64,000 nt of DNA, taken from contig DATAUK010000050.1 of NCBI GenBank assembly GCA_036268295.1, positions 62,001-126,000 on the forward strand, written 5' to 3'. The notes under the pieces are model-generated. The model was not told the origin of the DNA, searched no databases, and saw only the letters and a program-made list of their open reading frames with translations. Both the position numbers and the translations under genes were made by a program. This document shows positions 8,078-17,359 of this stretch, one piece after another. The stretch's first letter is position 1. Every line of letters begins with the position of its first letter. This DNA is from DATAUK01 sp036268295 (lineage in GTDB: Bacteria; Actinomycetota; Actinomycetes; JAFAQI01).

Positions 8078-8622
8078 TCCGGCCCGCGCCGATCGACGCG
8101 GCGCAATTCGGCCGGCTGGCTGGTGAGGCAGCGAGCATCTACGGCGCCGCGATGAAGCGCTCCCCCGAGGTTGTCGTGCAACGACGTGACCTGATCGCGC
8201 TGCACGTGACCTACCGCGGGTTCGTCGCGGCCGGTGTGTTCGAGGCCGCAACCGGTATCGATGATGAGGCCGCGGCGCAGCTGATCGGGTTCGGATACGG
8301 CTATCAAGGTGCTGCCGGCCAGTGGTGGCACGACATCGTGGCCGGCGCACTCGGCCGGAACAACGCAGCCCGTTGGCTGCGTGACGGATTCGAGCTGGCC
8401 GAGCTTCATGTTCACCCCGACCATCAAGGCCGCGGCTACGGCCGGGCACTGCTGACCGACGTACTGTCACGGGCGCAGGCGTCGCACGCGGTGCTGTCGA
8501 CGCCGGACGTCGAGTCACCGGCCCGGGCGTTGTATCGCTCGTACGGCTTCAGCGACCTGCGCTGTGAGTTTCGGTTCCCGGGCAGCACCGAGGGCTACGC
8601 CATCATGGGCATCGATCTGTGA
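8074..8622 (+). CDS. GNAT family N-acetyltransferase
   Basis: A 182-residue acetyltransferase. The acetyl-CoA pyrophosphate-binding motif is in ELHVHPDHQGRGYGRALL (about residues 109-126), and the C-terminal ARALYRSYGF is typical of the GNAT fold. The substrate is unknown. Its ATG overlaps the stop of the YbaK-like gene (ATGA), and its stop overlaps the GTG of the next gene, making a tightly coupled three-gene unit. Confidence 0.88.
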   Translation: MIRPAPIDAAQFGRLAGEAASIYGAAMKRSPEVVVQRRDLIALHVTYRGFVAAGVFEAATGIDDEAAAQLIGFGYGYQGAAGQWWHDIVAGALGRNNAARWLRDGFELAELHVHPDHQGRGYGRALLTDVLSRAQASHAVLSTPDVESPARALYRSYGFSDLRCEFRFPGSTEGYAIMGIDL

Positions 8623-10157
8623 GCTCTCGCTCGCGAGACGTCGTCGTCATCGGAGCGGGACACAACGGTCTGACCGCGGCCTGCTATCTGGCCCGGGCCG
8701 GGTTCGACGTCGAGGTCGTCGAGCGCGACACCGTGATCGGCGGCGCGGTGTCGACGGTCGAGCGCTGGCCCGGGGTGCGGGTCGACCGTGGATCGAGCAT
8801 TCACGTAATGGTCCGTCACACCGATCTGGCCGCCGACCTCGGGCTCGCGGAGCTCGGTCTGGCCTACGACGATGTCGAGCCGTGGGCGGTGCTACCGCAC
8901 CCCGACGGCTCGCTCCGGTTCAGCGCCGACCTCGATGAAACCGCGACCTCGATCGAGGCAGCGTGCGGATCGCGCGATGCCGACGCGTACCGCGCCTTCA
9001 TCGCGGCCTGGACGCCCCGGACCAAGGCGTTTCTCGACGCCGGATCACGGCCACCGACCGCGGCCGGTCTTGGCCGCTTCGCACTGGCCGCCGGCCGAGG
9101 TCGTCGCGGCGGACCGGCAGCAATCGCACGGACGTTCCTGCAGCCGGCTGAGACCCTGCTGGCCGACACCTTCGCCGACGACCGACTGCGGGCGGCCCTC
9201 GGGTGGTGGGCGGCGCAGTCCGGCCCGCCCCCACACGCCGTCGGCACCGCGCCGATGGCAGGCAGCGCAGCGATGTTCCATCTGCAACGTGCCGGCCGGC
9301 CGCGCGGTGGCAGCGGCCGACTCAGCGACGCGCTGGCCGCGCGGCTGACGTCGTACGGCGGCGTCGTCCGCACCGGCGACGGTGCCGTTGCGATAGGCGC
9401 CGGGCCACTCGGACAGCGCTCAGTGACCACCCGGTCCGGAGAGCGGATCGGCTGTCGGGCGGTCGTCGGCGCCTGCCACGTCGTCGAAACCGCGCGGCTG
9501 GTCGGTGACGAACCGGCGGCCAGCAGGGTGCGGGTCGGGAACGGCATCGGGATTGCGGTGCGGCTGTTGACGAATGCCTTGCCCCGCTACGCCGTCGACG
9601 TCCCAGGAGTGCACACCGCGATGCAGCTGCTGGTCGAGAGCCCGGCACAGATCCGCGCGGCGTACGGCGATTTCCTGCGCGGCGAACCCTCGAGCGACCC
9701 GCCGATGATCGTCATGACGCCGTCAGCCACCGACCCCACGCTCGCCCCCGAAGGTCGACACGTCGTGACGGTCTGGGCGCAGTGGCATCCGCGAGACCTT
9801 CGCCGCGGCAGCTGGGCCGAGCGGCGCGGAGAGGTCGCCGACACGATCGTGGCCGCGGTCGACCGCTGGGCGCCGGGGCTGTCCGAGTCGGTCATCGACC
9901 GCTTCGTCCAGACCCCGCTCGACCTGGAGCGCGAGCTCGGCCTGCTCGGCGGCAACGTGATGCACGTCGAGACCGAGCTCGACTCGCTGTTCGCGTTGCG
10001 CCCACTGCCCGGCTGGGCCGGCTATCGCGCCCCTCATCCCGGGCTCTACCTCTGCGGCGCCTCGACACATCCCGGTGGCGGTGTCTGGGGTGCGAGCGGG
10101 CGCAACGTCGCGACGCTCGTCCAGCGCGACCTGAGCCGCCGATTCCGGCGTGCCTAG
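8619..10157 (+). CDS. NAD(P)/FAD-dependent oxidoreductase, phytoene desaturase-like superfamily
   Basis: A 512-residue flavoprotein. The dinucleotide-binding motif VVVIGAGHNGLTAACYLA is at residues 8-25 with the acidic end of strand 2 in VEVVERD, and the C-terminal FAD motif is in LYLCGASTHPGGGVWGASG. It belongs to the amine oxidase/phytoene-dehydrogenase superfamily, in the subgroup also called PYROXD2-like, and is distinct from the true crtI in this window. The substrate is unknown. The GTG start overlaps the TGA of the GNAT gene. Confidence 0.85.
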   Translation: MSSRSRDVVVIGAGHNGLTAACYLARAGFDVEVVERDTVIGGAVSTVERWPGVRVDRGSSIHVMVRHTDLAADLGLAELGLAYDDVEPWAVLPHPDGSLRFSADLDETATSIEAACGSRDADAYRAFIAAWTPRTKAFLDAGSRPPTAAGLGRFALAAGRGRRGGPAAIARTFLQPAETLLADTFADDRLRAALGWWAAQSGPPPHAVGTAPMAGSAAMFHLQRAGRPRGGSGRLSDALAARLTSYGGVVRTGDGAVAIGAGPLGQRSVTTRSGERIGCRAVVGACHVVETARLVGDEPAASRVRVGNGIGIAVRLLTNALPRYAVDVPGVHTAMQLLVESPAQIRAAYGDFLRGEPSSDPPMIVMTPSATDPTLAPEGRHVVTVWAQWHPRDLRRGSWAERRGEVADTIVAAVDRWAPGLSESVIDRFVQTPLDLERELGLLGGNVMHVETELDSLFALRPLPGWAGYRAPHPGLYLCGASTHPGGGVWGASGRNVATLVQRDLSRRFRRA

Positions 10158-10198
10158 TGGTCCGTCTGCGATATCGGCTCACGGCGTCTGTGGCGCCC

Positions 10199-10846
10199 TT
10201 ACAGAAGCTGATAGCCGATCGCACGACAGGCACGGGCAAGCGGCAGCACGAGCGCCGGCGCATCGAGCGGCAGGTGCGCCCACGGACCGGCCGGCATCGC
10301 GCCGCGCGCCGACTCCCACAGACACACCGCCGGCTGGCCGCGATCCATCGATGAGCGATACCACAAGCCGTCGATGTCGTCGTAGGCCTCGCGGATCTCC
10401 CTCGCCCAGGCCCGAGCCCGATCGCGGGCGCCGCTCGAGATCGCCTGGGAGGCTCCGGCGCGGGTCGGCCAGGTGCCGGTGAGATCGAGCAGGCGGAGCA
10501 CTCGGGTCGATCGAAACACAACCAGCCACGGCCTTCCGGTATGCCGGTCGACGACCCGCGATGCCTGGAAGCTCTCCGCCAGGCAGGTCTGCAGCTCGAC
10601 CGCGGCGTACAGCACGCCGCAGCCCGGTGCCGGTGCCGGCGTGCCGTCAGCGGTCGGCGGGTGCGGGTCGAACCGCGCGCTCGCGACCGGTCCGATCGTA
10701 CGAAAATCGTTCCAGTTGCTGGGATATCGGCCACCCGAGAGGTAAATCCTCGCGAGTCCGGTCATCGGCGCGATCGCGACGATGTCCTCGTCGCGGCGGA
10801 TGGCGTGCAACCGCTCCATCGGCGGCGGCCATGGGAACTTCGCCAA
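10199..10846 (-). CDS. RES domain toxin (NAD+-degrading family)
   Basis: A 215-residue RES domain protein. Family signatures are LARIYLSGGRYPSNWNDFR, GPVASARFDPH and VLYAAVELQTCLAESFQ, the last containing the conserved Glu; the Arg, Glu and Ser positions look intact. Characterised RES toxins (MbcT, Res) break down NAD+ and are neutralised by an Xre/MbcA-type antitoxin encoded upstream, as here. The TTG at 10846 gives the longest family-like N-terminus; ATG at 10819 is a shorter alternative. A TAG lies in frame 6 nt upstream of the TTG. A 151-bp element now separates it from its antitoxin gene. Confidence 0.85.
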   Translation of the reverse strand: MAKFPWPPPMERLHAIRRDEDIVAIAPMTGLARIYLSGGRYPSNWNDFRTIGPVASARFDPHPPTADGTPAPAPGCGVLYAAVELQTCLAESFQASRVVDRHTGRPWLVVFRSTRVLRLLDLTGTWPTRAGASQAISSGARDRARAWAREIREAYDDIDGLWYRSSMDRGQPAVCLWESARGAMPAGPWAHLPLDAPALVLPLARACRAIGYQLL

Positions 10847-10852
10847 GCTGAT

Positions 10853-11011
10853 CTAGTGTCCCGCAGAAGTTCGGCGGCTAATTCCGTCGCCCAAATGCGC
10901 GCTCACGGCGTTGTCGTCGTCGGTAGCACGACTACCGCACTCCTCATCCGCCTTGCGAGCGCACACCTGAACAACGGACTTATGCCACCAACTCCAGGCG
11001 CGGGACACTAG
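10853..11011. mobile_element. MITE-like element between antitoxin and toxin genes
   Basis: The ends are perfect 12-bp inverted copies: CTAGTGTCCCGC at 10853-10864 and GCGGGACACTAG at 11000-11011. The outer CTAG can be read as a 4-bp target duplication, leaving a 151-bp element with TGTCCCGC termini. It encodes no transposase. An inner inverted repeat (CGGTAG/CTACCG near 10921-10937) is also present. IS5-group elements duplicate YTAR targets such as CTAG, which fits a non-autonomous relative, but the parent IS is not in the window. The right-hand CTAG supplies the antitoxin TAG stop codon. Confidence 0.8.
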
Positions 11012-11592
11012 GCGATCACGTCGAGGGCGCGCGCGAGGGCGACGACGCGAGCCGGATCGCCACCGCCCGCCAGGAACTGTCGCGGCGTAAGTCGTCGCCG
11101 CGCCACCATCAGCTCGGGCTGAGGCGTCGCGAAGAATCGGGCGACCACGACCGGGTGCGAGCCGGCCAGGGCGGCAGCAACCCGCTCGATGCCAGGAAGC
11201 AGTGCCCGATCGGCGCCGAACTGGTAGGCCGGCAGCAGCCAGCCGCGTCGCTGCCGGATGCCGATCAGCTGATGTTTCGCGAGCCGGTGCCGCACCCGCG
11301 AGCCGTCGATGCCGAGCCGTACGGCGACGTCTGCAACGGTCAGCGCATCGGCCAACAGGACCGCGTAGGCCGCAGCGGACGACGCCCGCGGATCGGTCTC
11401 GCGTTGCCGGCGCTGGGCCAGATCCGCCTTCACGGCGCTCAGGGCTACCACCTCGTCCACGCTCAGCGCCCCGCGCGGATCGTCGACGCCCGGACCGCCC
11501 AGCTCGGCGAGCGACTGCTCGACCAGCTCGAGGAAGCGGGCTTCGCTCACCCGCAGGTTGTTTCGCGAGAGAACCTCGGTTAGTGCCGGCAT
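11008..11592 (-). CDS. RES-associated antitoxin with HTH (Xre/MbcA-like)
   Basis: A 194-residue protein. The middle has a helix-turn-helix (LTVADVAVRLGIDGSRVRHRL), and the C-terminus ends in RRRLTPRQFLAGGGDPARVV, which resembles the C-terminal toxin-binding domain of Xre/ParS/MbcA antitoxins. It is the upstream partner of the RES toxin. The ATG at 11592 is preferred over the GTG at 11598 because a TAAGAT box ends exactly six bases before it. The TAG stop lies in the CTAG next to the inserted element. It probably autoregulates the operon, as known for relatives. Confidence 0.75.
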   Translation of the reverse strand: MPALTEVLSRNNLRVSEARFLELVEQSLAELGGPGVDDPRGALSVDEVVALSAVKADLAQRRQRETDPRASSAAAYAVLLADALTVADVAVRLGIDGSRVRHRLAKHQLIGIRQRRGWLLPAYQFGADRALLPGIERVAAALAGSHPVVVARFFATPQPELMVARRRLTPRQFLAGGGDPARVVALARALDVIA

Positions 11593-11629
11593 TCGCACAT
11601 CTTAGCGCAGTGTGCGCCTTCGTGCGCGA

Positions 11630-12544
11630 CTAACCGGCGGACGTCGCGACTGTCGCGTGGTTCCAGACCATGCGGGCGACGTGCTGGATCGTGTCGATCC
11701 CGTAGTCCTCGCTGGCATCGTGCTGGGTGATCACGGCGATGAAGTAGCTCTTGCCGTCTCCCTTGACCCAGCCGATGCTGTTGACGGCCCAGCGATTGTG
11801 GTCCTCGGTGACCGGCAGCCAGCCGTTCTTGTTTCCCACGATCGCGTTGCTCGGCACGCCGCCATTGATCCCCCATCGCTGGTCGGACTCGATATGACGC
11901 ATCAGCGTCCGTTGGAATTTGCGGCCCGATTTCGTGAGCAACGAGTTATGACGGAACAGCTCTCGGACCAGGTTGACCTGGTCGGCCGCCGACGTGGTCG
12001 TCAGACCCCAGTCCGCATTCGGGGTGGTCTGGGTCAGGCCGACCTCGGCGTTGTAGGCGTGGACCCCCGAGGGCCCGCCGTCGTCGTCCCACAGCTCGGT
12101 CGCAGAGTCGTTGTCGCTGTTCTCGATCATCGATGTCGCGGTCTCGCGCTGGTCCTCCGAGAGGTGACCGCCGGTTTGATGAAGCCGGGTCTCGAGGATG
12201 TCGACCTTCACGATGCTCGCGGTCCGACCGCGCAGGCTCGGATGGACAACAACGCTCTTTCGCGCCGTCCGGTCGTAGATCGCTACCGAGGCGGCCCCGT
12301 GCCTGGCCGCGAGGTAGGCCGCGATGTCCTTGCGGAGGGTCGCGAGACCAGCGTTGGAGGCGGCGTCCGCGGTCTCACTCGCGGTGACAGCGGGGTGGGA
12401 CGCCGCTGCTTTTATTGGCTGCCGCGAGTGGGAGTGGGCGGGCAGCTGGGTCGCCAGCACGACGCCGACGGTGAGCGCGCTCGCTGCCGCCACCGTCGTT
12501 GCAAGCCGGCGCCGCCGGATAACTGCGGCTCGCGTCCGCCTCAT
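11630..12544 (-). CDS. Secreted serine hydrolase, class A beta-lactamase fold
   Basis: A 304-residue protein with a basic start and signal-like segment (about residues 15-33). It has the active-site series of penicillin-binding/beta-lactamase enzymes: SIVK (S110, K113), SDN (143-145), and KNG in place of KTG near residue 232. The usual class A omega-loop Glu is not evident, so beta-lactam hydrolysis cannot be assumed; a peptidoglycan- or ester-hydrolase role is equally possible. The start overlaps the end of metF by 4 bp on the same strand. Confidence 0.8.
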   Translation of the reverse strand: MRRTRAAVIRRRRLATTVAAASALTVGVVLATQLPAHSHSRQPIKAAASHPAVTASETADAASNAGLATLRKDIAAYLAARHGAASVAIYDRTARKSVVVHPSLRGRTASIVKVDILETRLHQTGGHLSEDQRETATSMIENSDNDSATELWDDDGGPSGVHAYNAEVGLTQTTPNADWGLTTTSAADQVNLVRELFRHNSLLTKSGRKFQRTLMRHIESDQRWGINGGVPSNAIVGNKNGWLPVTEDHNRWAVNSIGWVKGDGKSYFIAVITQHDASEDYGIDTIQHVARMVWNHATVATSAG

Positions 12545-13470
12545 TTCCGCGCTGCCAGGCCGAGCTGCTGATAGACCTCACGCGAGGACGTCGAGCGATT
12601 GAGGGTGATGAAGTGCAGCCCCGGCACACCCTCGTCGAGCAGTTGCTCGCAGAGCTTGGAGGCAACGTCCACCCCGATCGCGCGCACTGCGGCCGGATCG
12701 TCATGTACGCCGTGCAACCGCTCCGCTACGTCGGCCGGAAAGACCGCCCCGGACAGCACCGCGAACCGCTCGATCTGCGCCACGTTAGTCACCGGCATGA
12801 TCCCTGGCAGGATCGGCACGTCACAGCCAGCGGCCACGACCCGGTCGCGAAGCCGCAGATAGTCCTCGGCCCGGAAGAACATCTGGGTAATGGCAAAATC
12901 GGCCCCCGCGCGGCACTTCTCGATGAAGAACTTGACGTCCGAGTCGAAGTCAGGAGACCGCGGATGCTTCTCGGGGAACGCCGCCACCCCGACACAGAAA
13001 TCACCGATTTCGCGAACCAGCGCGACCAGCTCCGCGGCGTACTGCAGGCCCTCGGGATGGGCTGACCACTCCCCCTGCGGATCGCCGGGTGGATCACCCC
13101 GCAACGCCAACACGTTGCGAATTCCGGCCGCGGCATACTGACCGACGACCCGCCGAAGCTCGGCAACCGAGTGGTCGACCGCAGTGAGATGACCCACCGC
13201 CGTCAGCGTCGTCTCGGCAGCGATCCGCTCGGTGATCGACACGGTGTGATCGCGGGTCGAGCCGCCGGCGCCGTACGTCACCGAGACGAAGGTCGGCCGC
13301 AGCGACTCGAGCTCGCGAAGCGCCTGCCAGAGCTGGCGGTCCCCCTCGTCGGTCTTCGGCGGGAAGAACTCGAAAGAGAATGAGCGGTGTCCGCTCGCCA
13401 GCAGCTCACGGATCGTGGTGCGCGCGGCGGTACGACGATCGCCAAGCCGGTCGGTGGGAGCCACGGGCAT
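12541..13470 (-). CDS. metF: Methylenetetrahydrofolate reductase [NAD(P)H]
   Basis: A 309-residue TIM-barrel flavoprotein that reduces 5,10-methylene-THF to 5-methyl-THF for methionine synthesis. The N-terminal SFEFFPPKTDEGDRQLW, the TYGAGGSTRD loop and LALRGDPP are family hallmarks, and the C-terminal PGLHFITLN is complete. The ATG at 13470 is chosen because everything upstream in frame is antisense to the polyprenyl synthase gene. Here it is divergent from that gene with a 61-bp gap, the same pairing as metF/idsA2 in mycobacteria. Confidence 0.95.
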   Translation of the reverse strand: MPVAPTDRLGDRRTAARTTIRELLASGHRSFSFEFFPPKTDEGDRQLWQALRELESLRPTFVSVTYGAGGSTRDHTVSITERIAAETTLTAVGHLTAVDHSVAELRRVVGQYAAAGIRNVLALRGDPPGDPQGEWSAHPEGLQYAAELVALVREIGDFCVGVAAFPEKHPRSPDFDSDVKFFIEKCRAGADFAITQMFFRAEDYLRLRDRVVAAGCDVPILPGIMPVTNVAQIERFAVLSGAVFPADVAERLHGVHDDPAAVRAIGVDVASKLCEQLLDEGVPGLHFITLNRSTSSREVYQQLGLAARK

Positions 13471-13531
13471 GGCTCCAGTATCGACGATGGCCAATTCTGA
13501 CGCGGTGATGCACGCACGCACGCCGTAGTGG

Positions 13532-14596
13532 ATGCTCGATGTCGTGACCAGCGACCTACGTGAGCGCGTCGAGGCCGCACTGCGTGACTTCGTCTGTTCG
13601 GCGGTGGCGGAGCTGGACGAGATCGGCGACGAGCTCCGCCCGCTGACCGCTGCCGCAGCGGCGTTCGTGCTCGGCGGCGGCAAGCGGCTCCGGCCGGCAT
13701 TCTGCTACTGGGGAGCGCGGGCGGTCGGCGCGCCGGACAGCGACGCGATCGTGCGGGCAGCCGCCAGCCTCGAGCTCCTTCAGGCCTGCGCCCTGGTGCA
13801 CGACGATGTGATCGATCGCAGTGCGATCCGGCGTGGGAAGCCGTCGGTGCACGAGCAGTTCGGCGTGCTGCATCGCGAGCGGGACTGGGCCGGGGACGCG
13901 ACAGGCTTCGGGGTCGCTGGTGCGATCTTGCTCGGTGATCTGTTCCTGGTGTGGTCCGACGCGATGTTCGCGGTCAGCGGGGTCGGTGAGGCGGCGCTGG
14001 CCCGGGCGCGACCGATCGGCAACGCGATGCGCGCGGAGCTGATGGCCGGGCAATACCTCGATGTCGTTGAGCAAGCACGCGGCGGCGGCTCGGTGCCACG
14101 CGCGTTGCGGGTCGCGCGATACAAAGCCGCTAAATACACCGTCGAGCGGCCGCTGCATCTCGGCGCAGCGCTCGGCGGCGGGCCTCCGGTCGCGTTCGAC
14201 GCGCTGTCGGCATACGGGCTGCCGCTCGGCGAGGCGTTCCAGCTGCGCGACGACCTGCTCGGGGTCTTCGGCGATCCGGAGGTCACCGGCAAGCCGGCCG
14301 GTGACGACCTGCGGGAGGGCAAGCGGACCGTCCTGATCGCGCTCACGGTCGAAGCCGCGACATCGGCGGAATGTGAGGCATTGCAACGACATCTGGGCGA
14401 TCCAGACCTCGACGACGCCGCCATCGAGTTAGTCCGCGACATCGTCACGACAGGCGGTGCCGCAGCGTCGGTCGAGGCGATGATCGCCGACCTGGTGGAA
14501 GCGGCTGTCGCGGCGCTCACGGGCGCCGATCTCGAACCGGTCGCCACCGAGGCGCTGATCTCATTGGCCGGCGCCGCCACCCGGCGCAGCGACTGA
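13532..14596 (+). CDS. crtE: Polyprenyl diphosphate synthase (probable GGPP synthase)
   Basis: A 354-residue trans-prenyltransferase. The first aspartate-rich motif DDVIDRS is at about residues 91-97 and the second, DDLLGVFGD, at about 239-247; FGGGKRLRP-like LGGGKRLRPAF is near residue 50. It should make GGPP (or a shorter prenyl diphosphate) for carotenoids, since crtI and crtB follow directly. It corresponds in position to mycobacterial idsA2. A GTG at 13544 is an alternative start. Product chain length is inferred from context only. Confidence 0.88.
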   Translation: MLDVVTSDLRERVEAALRDFVCSAVAELDEIGDELRPLTAAAAAFVLGGGKRLRPAFCYWGARAVGAPDSDAIVRAAASLELLQACALVHDDVIDRSAIRRGKPSVHEQFGVLHRERDWAGDATGFGVAGAILLGDLFLVWSDAMFAVSGVGEAALARARPIGNAMRAELMAGQYLDVVEQARGGGSVPRALRVARYKAAKYTVERPLHLGAALGGGPPVAFDALSAYGLPLGEAFQLRDDLLGVFGDPEVTGKPAGDDLREGKRTVLIALTVEAATSAECEALQRHLGDPDLDDAAIELVRDIVTTGGAAASVEAMIADLVEAAVAALTGADLEPVATEALISLAGAATRRSD

Positions 14597-14604
14597 CCAG
14601 CCTC

Positions 14605-16089
14605 GTGCGCACCGTCAGCGGACCAACCGATCACGTCGTCATCGTCGGCGCCGGGCTCGGTGGCCTGTCGGCCGCGCTCCGGCTGGCCGGGTGCGGCCGT
14701 CGCGTCACTGTCCTCGAGCGCGAGCTGGTGCCGGGCGGCCGGGCCGGCCTGCTGGAGATCGAGGGCTATCGCTTCGACACCGGACCGACGGTTCTCACGA
14801 TGCCGGAGCTGTTCGCCGACGCGTTGGGCTGTGTCGACGAGTCGCTCGAGGACTGGCTCGACCTGCGGCGGCTCGATCCCGCCTATCGAGCGGTCTTTGC
14901 CGATGGCTCACACCTCGATGTCCTCGCCGACGTCGAGGCGATGGCCGAGCAGATCCAGGCGACCTGCGGCGCCGCCGATGCCGACGGCTACCGGCGCTTG
15001 GTCCGGTTCACCCGGGCGCTCTACGACCTCGAGCGACGCTCGTTCATCGACCGCAACCTCGACTCACCGCTCGATCTGCTCGGGCCGTCGCTGGCCCGGT
15101 TGATCGCACTCGGTGGCTTCCGCCGGCTCGCCCCGAAGATCGCTTCCTACGTCATAGACGAACGATTGCAACGAATTTTTACCTTCCAGTCGATGTACGC
15201 CGGGCTCTCGCCGTACGACGCCCTCGCGATCTACGCCGTCATCTCCTATCTGGATACGGTCGCTGGCGTGTGGTTTCCGGTCGGCGGGATGCACGCCGTG
15301 CCGCGCGCATTGGCAGGTGCGGCGACGAAGCACGGCGTCGAGCTGAGGTACGGCGTCGAGGTCACGCAGGTCGAGATGTCGGGCGCACGGGCGGTCGCCG
15401 TCCGCACCCGCGACGGTGACCGCATCCCTGCCGATGTCGTGGTGCTCAACCCCGACCTGCCGGTGGCCTGGCGCGAGCTGTTGCCGGTAACGGCACGATC
15501 TCGCCGAACCTCACGGCTGCGCTACTCGCCGTCCTGCCTGCTGTTGCTCGCCGGGTCGACGCTGCCACATGGCGAGCAGGCGCATCACACGATCCATTTC
15601 GGCGAAGCCTGGCGCTCGACCTTCCGCGAGCTGGTCCACGACAAGACTCTGCAGTCCGACCCGTCGCTGCTGATGAGCACGCCGACCGTCTCGGATCCGG
15701 GCCTTGCGCCGCCCGGCCGATCGTCGAGGTATGTGCTCGTGCCGACGCCGAATCTCGACGCCGACATCGACTGGGACAAGACCGGACCGAGATATCGCGA
15801 CGAGATCGTCGGAAGACTCGAGCAGCTCGGCTATGCCGGCTTCGGCGCATCGATCGAGGTCGAGTCCGTGACGACGCCGGCCGACTGGGCACGGCGCGGC
15901 ATGGAGCGCGGAGCGCCGTTCGCGGCGGCACATTCGTTCTTCCAGACCGGCCCGTTCCGGCCCGGCAACCTCGCCTTCGACAATGTCGTCTTCGTCGGCT
16001 CCGGTACCCAGCCGGGGGTCGGGGTGCCGATGGTCATGCTCTCCGGCCGGCTGGCGGCCGAACGCATCGTCGGGGCCGGGGTCCGATGA
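14605..16089 (+). CDS. crtI: Phytoene desaturase
   Basis: A 494-residue CrtI-type FAD enzyme that introduces double bases into phytoene to give lycopene. The FAD motif VVIVGAGLGGLSAALRLA is at residues 11-28, GYRFDTGPTVLTMP near residue 50 is the CrtI signature, and the C-terminal VFVGSGTQPGVGVPMVMLSG is the bacterial-type desaturase motif. GTG start 8 nt after the crtE stop; its end overlaps crtB by 4 bp. Confidence 0.94.
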   Translation: MRTVSGPTDHVVIVGAGLGGLSAALRLAGCGRRVTVLERELVPGGRAGLLEIEGYRFDTGPTVLTMPELFADALGCVDESLEDWLDLRRLDPAYRAVFADGSHLDVLADVEAMAEQIQATCGAADADGYRRLVRFTRALYDLERRSFIDRNLDSPLDLLGPSLARLIALGGFRRLAPKIASYVIDERLQRIFTFQSMYAGLSPYDALAIYAVISYLDTVAGVWFPVGGMHAVPRALAGAATKHGVELRYGVEVTQVEMSGARAVAVRTRDGDRIPADVVVLNPDLPVAWRELLPVTARSRRTSRLRYSPSCLLLLAGSTLPHGEQAHHTIHFGEAWRSTFRELVHDKTLQSDPSLLMSTPTVSDPGLAPPGRSSRYVLVPTPNLDADIDWDKTGPRYRDEIVGRLEQLGYAGFGASIEVESVTTPADWARRGMERGAPFAAAHSFFQTGPFRPGNLAFDNVVFVGSGTQPGVGVPMVMLSGRLAAERIVGAGVR

Positions 16090-16997
16090 GCCGCCACGAG
16101 CTCGACGCCGCCGGCATTGCCGACCCGGTGCTGCGCGCCTCCTACGAAACATGCCGGCGGATCAACGCCTCGCACGGCCGCACGTTCTACCTCGCGTCAC
16201 TGTTGTTGCCGGCACGCAAACGCCCCGCGGTGCATGCGTTGTACGGCTTCGCGCGCCACGCCGACGACATCGTCGACGACCTCGACCCAGCGCTGACCAC
16301 GGCGCAGCGTGAGCGGGATCTGGAGTCCTGGGCGGTGCGCTTCTTCTCCGGCGCGAGCGACGATCCGGTGCTGCCGGCGGTGCACGACGCGATCGCTCGA
16401 TACGCGATTCCGCTCGCGCATTTCGAAGACTTCACGGTCTCGATGCGGATGGACCTCACGACGTCGGAGTACGCCTGCTGGGACGATCTGAAGCACTACG
16501 TCCACGGCTCGGCCGCCGCGATCGGTCTGCAGATGCTGCCGGTCCTCGGCACCGAGCCCGGTTTGGCGGACGCCGCGGCGCCGTATGCCCGCGATCTCGG
16601 CATCGCGTTCCAGCTGACCAACTTCATCCGCGACGTCGGCGAGGATCTCCAACGCGGTCGGCTCTACCTGCCCAAGGACGAGCTTGCGACGTTCGGCGTC
16701 ACCCGCGAAGACTTGGAGTGCGGGATCGTCGACGCCAACACCCGCCGGCTGCTGGCCTTCCAGATCGCGCGGGCCCGCGAGCTGTTTAGATCCGCCGCAC
16801 CCGGCATCCGGCTGCTCGATCCGGCCAGCCGCGACTGCATCCGCACCGCCGCGACGCTGTACAGCGAGATCCTCGGCGCCGTCGAGGCTGCCGACTACCG
16901 CGTCCTCGACCGGCGGGCGACCGTCGGCCTGCGGCGTCGCGCTGCCGTCGCCGTGCCTGCCATGGTCCGCGCCGTACGCACTCGCCGATCTGCCTGA
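16086..16997 (+). CDS. crtB: Phytoene synthase
   Basis: A 303-residue squalene/phytoene synthase that condenses two GGPP molecules to phytoene. The two substrate-Mg binding motifs are HADDIVDDL (about residues 58-66) and NFIRDVGEDLQRGRLYLP (about residues 178-195). Translation starts at an ATGA overlap with crtI, so crtE-crtI-crtB form one operon. It converges on the lycopene cyclase genes with a 2-bp gap. Confidence 0.95.
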   Translation: MSRHELDAAGIADPVLRASYETCRRINASHGRTFYLASLLLPARKRPAVHALYGFARHADDIVDDLDPALTTAQRERDLESWAVRFFSGASDDPVLPAVHDAIARYAIPLAHFEDFTVSMRMDLTTSEYACWDDLKHYVHGSAAAIGLQMLPVLGTEPGLADAAAPYARDLGIAFQLTNFIRDVGEDLQRGRLYLPKDELATFGVTREDLECGIVDANTRRLLAFQIARARELFRSAAPGIRLLDPASRDCIRTAATLYSEILGAVEAADYRVLDRRATVGLRRRAAVAVPAMVRAVRTRRSA

Positions 16998-16999
16998 GC

Positions 17000-17359
17000 T
17001 CAACCGCGATAAGGCGGCTCGTGGCTGGCGCCGGCCGACTTCTGGCGGCGGCCCCAGAAGATCCACCAGCTCAACGTCTGCAGCACCAGCGAGAACCCGA
17101 ACAGCAGATCCTCGACCGGCGCGTCCGCCAGGTGCCAGTCCCCGAGCAGCCGCGGCGTCGCGCCGCCGAGGATCGCGGCCGGCGAATAGACGACCAGCCG
17201 CTGCCCGGTGAGGATGCCGTTGACGATGAGCTGAAAGCCGAGGATGACGACGTACGACGCCCAGAACACCTTGCGTAGCAACAGTTTCGTCCGCAGCACC
17301 GCGAGATCGAGGACGACCGCGAAGCCGGCGCCGAGGAGCGCGGCGACGGTGTAGGTCAC
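17000..17359 (-). CDS. crtYd: Lycopene cyclase subunit, CrtYd type
   Basis: A 119-residue protein with three membrane helices and the heterodimeric lycopene cyclase motif DAPVEDLLFGF at about residues 78-88. With the CrtYc partner just upstream it should form the two-subunit actinobacterial cyclase acting on lycopene in the membrane; whether beta or epsilon rings form cannot be read off. The start overlaps the end of crtYc by 4 bp. Confidence 0.88.
   Translation of the reverse strand: MTYTVAALLGAGFAVVLDLAVLRTKLLLRKVFWASYVVILGFQLIVNGILTGQRLVVYSPAAILGGATPRLLGDWHLADAPVEDLLFGFSLVLQTLSWWIFWGRRQKSAGASHEPPYRG

Noticed and set aside
11630..12544. Calling the serine hydrolase a beta-lactamase
   Set aside because: SxxK, SDN and a KTG-like motif are present, but KTG is KNG and the deacylating Glu of class A enzymes was not found.
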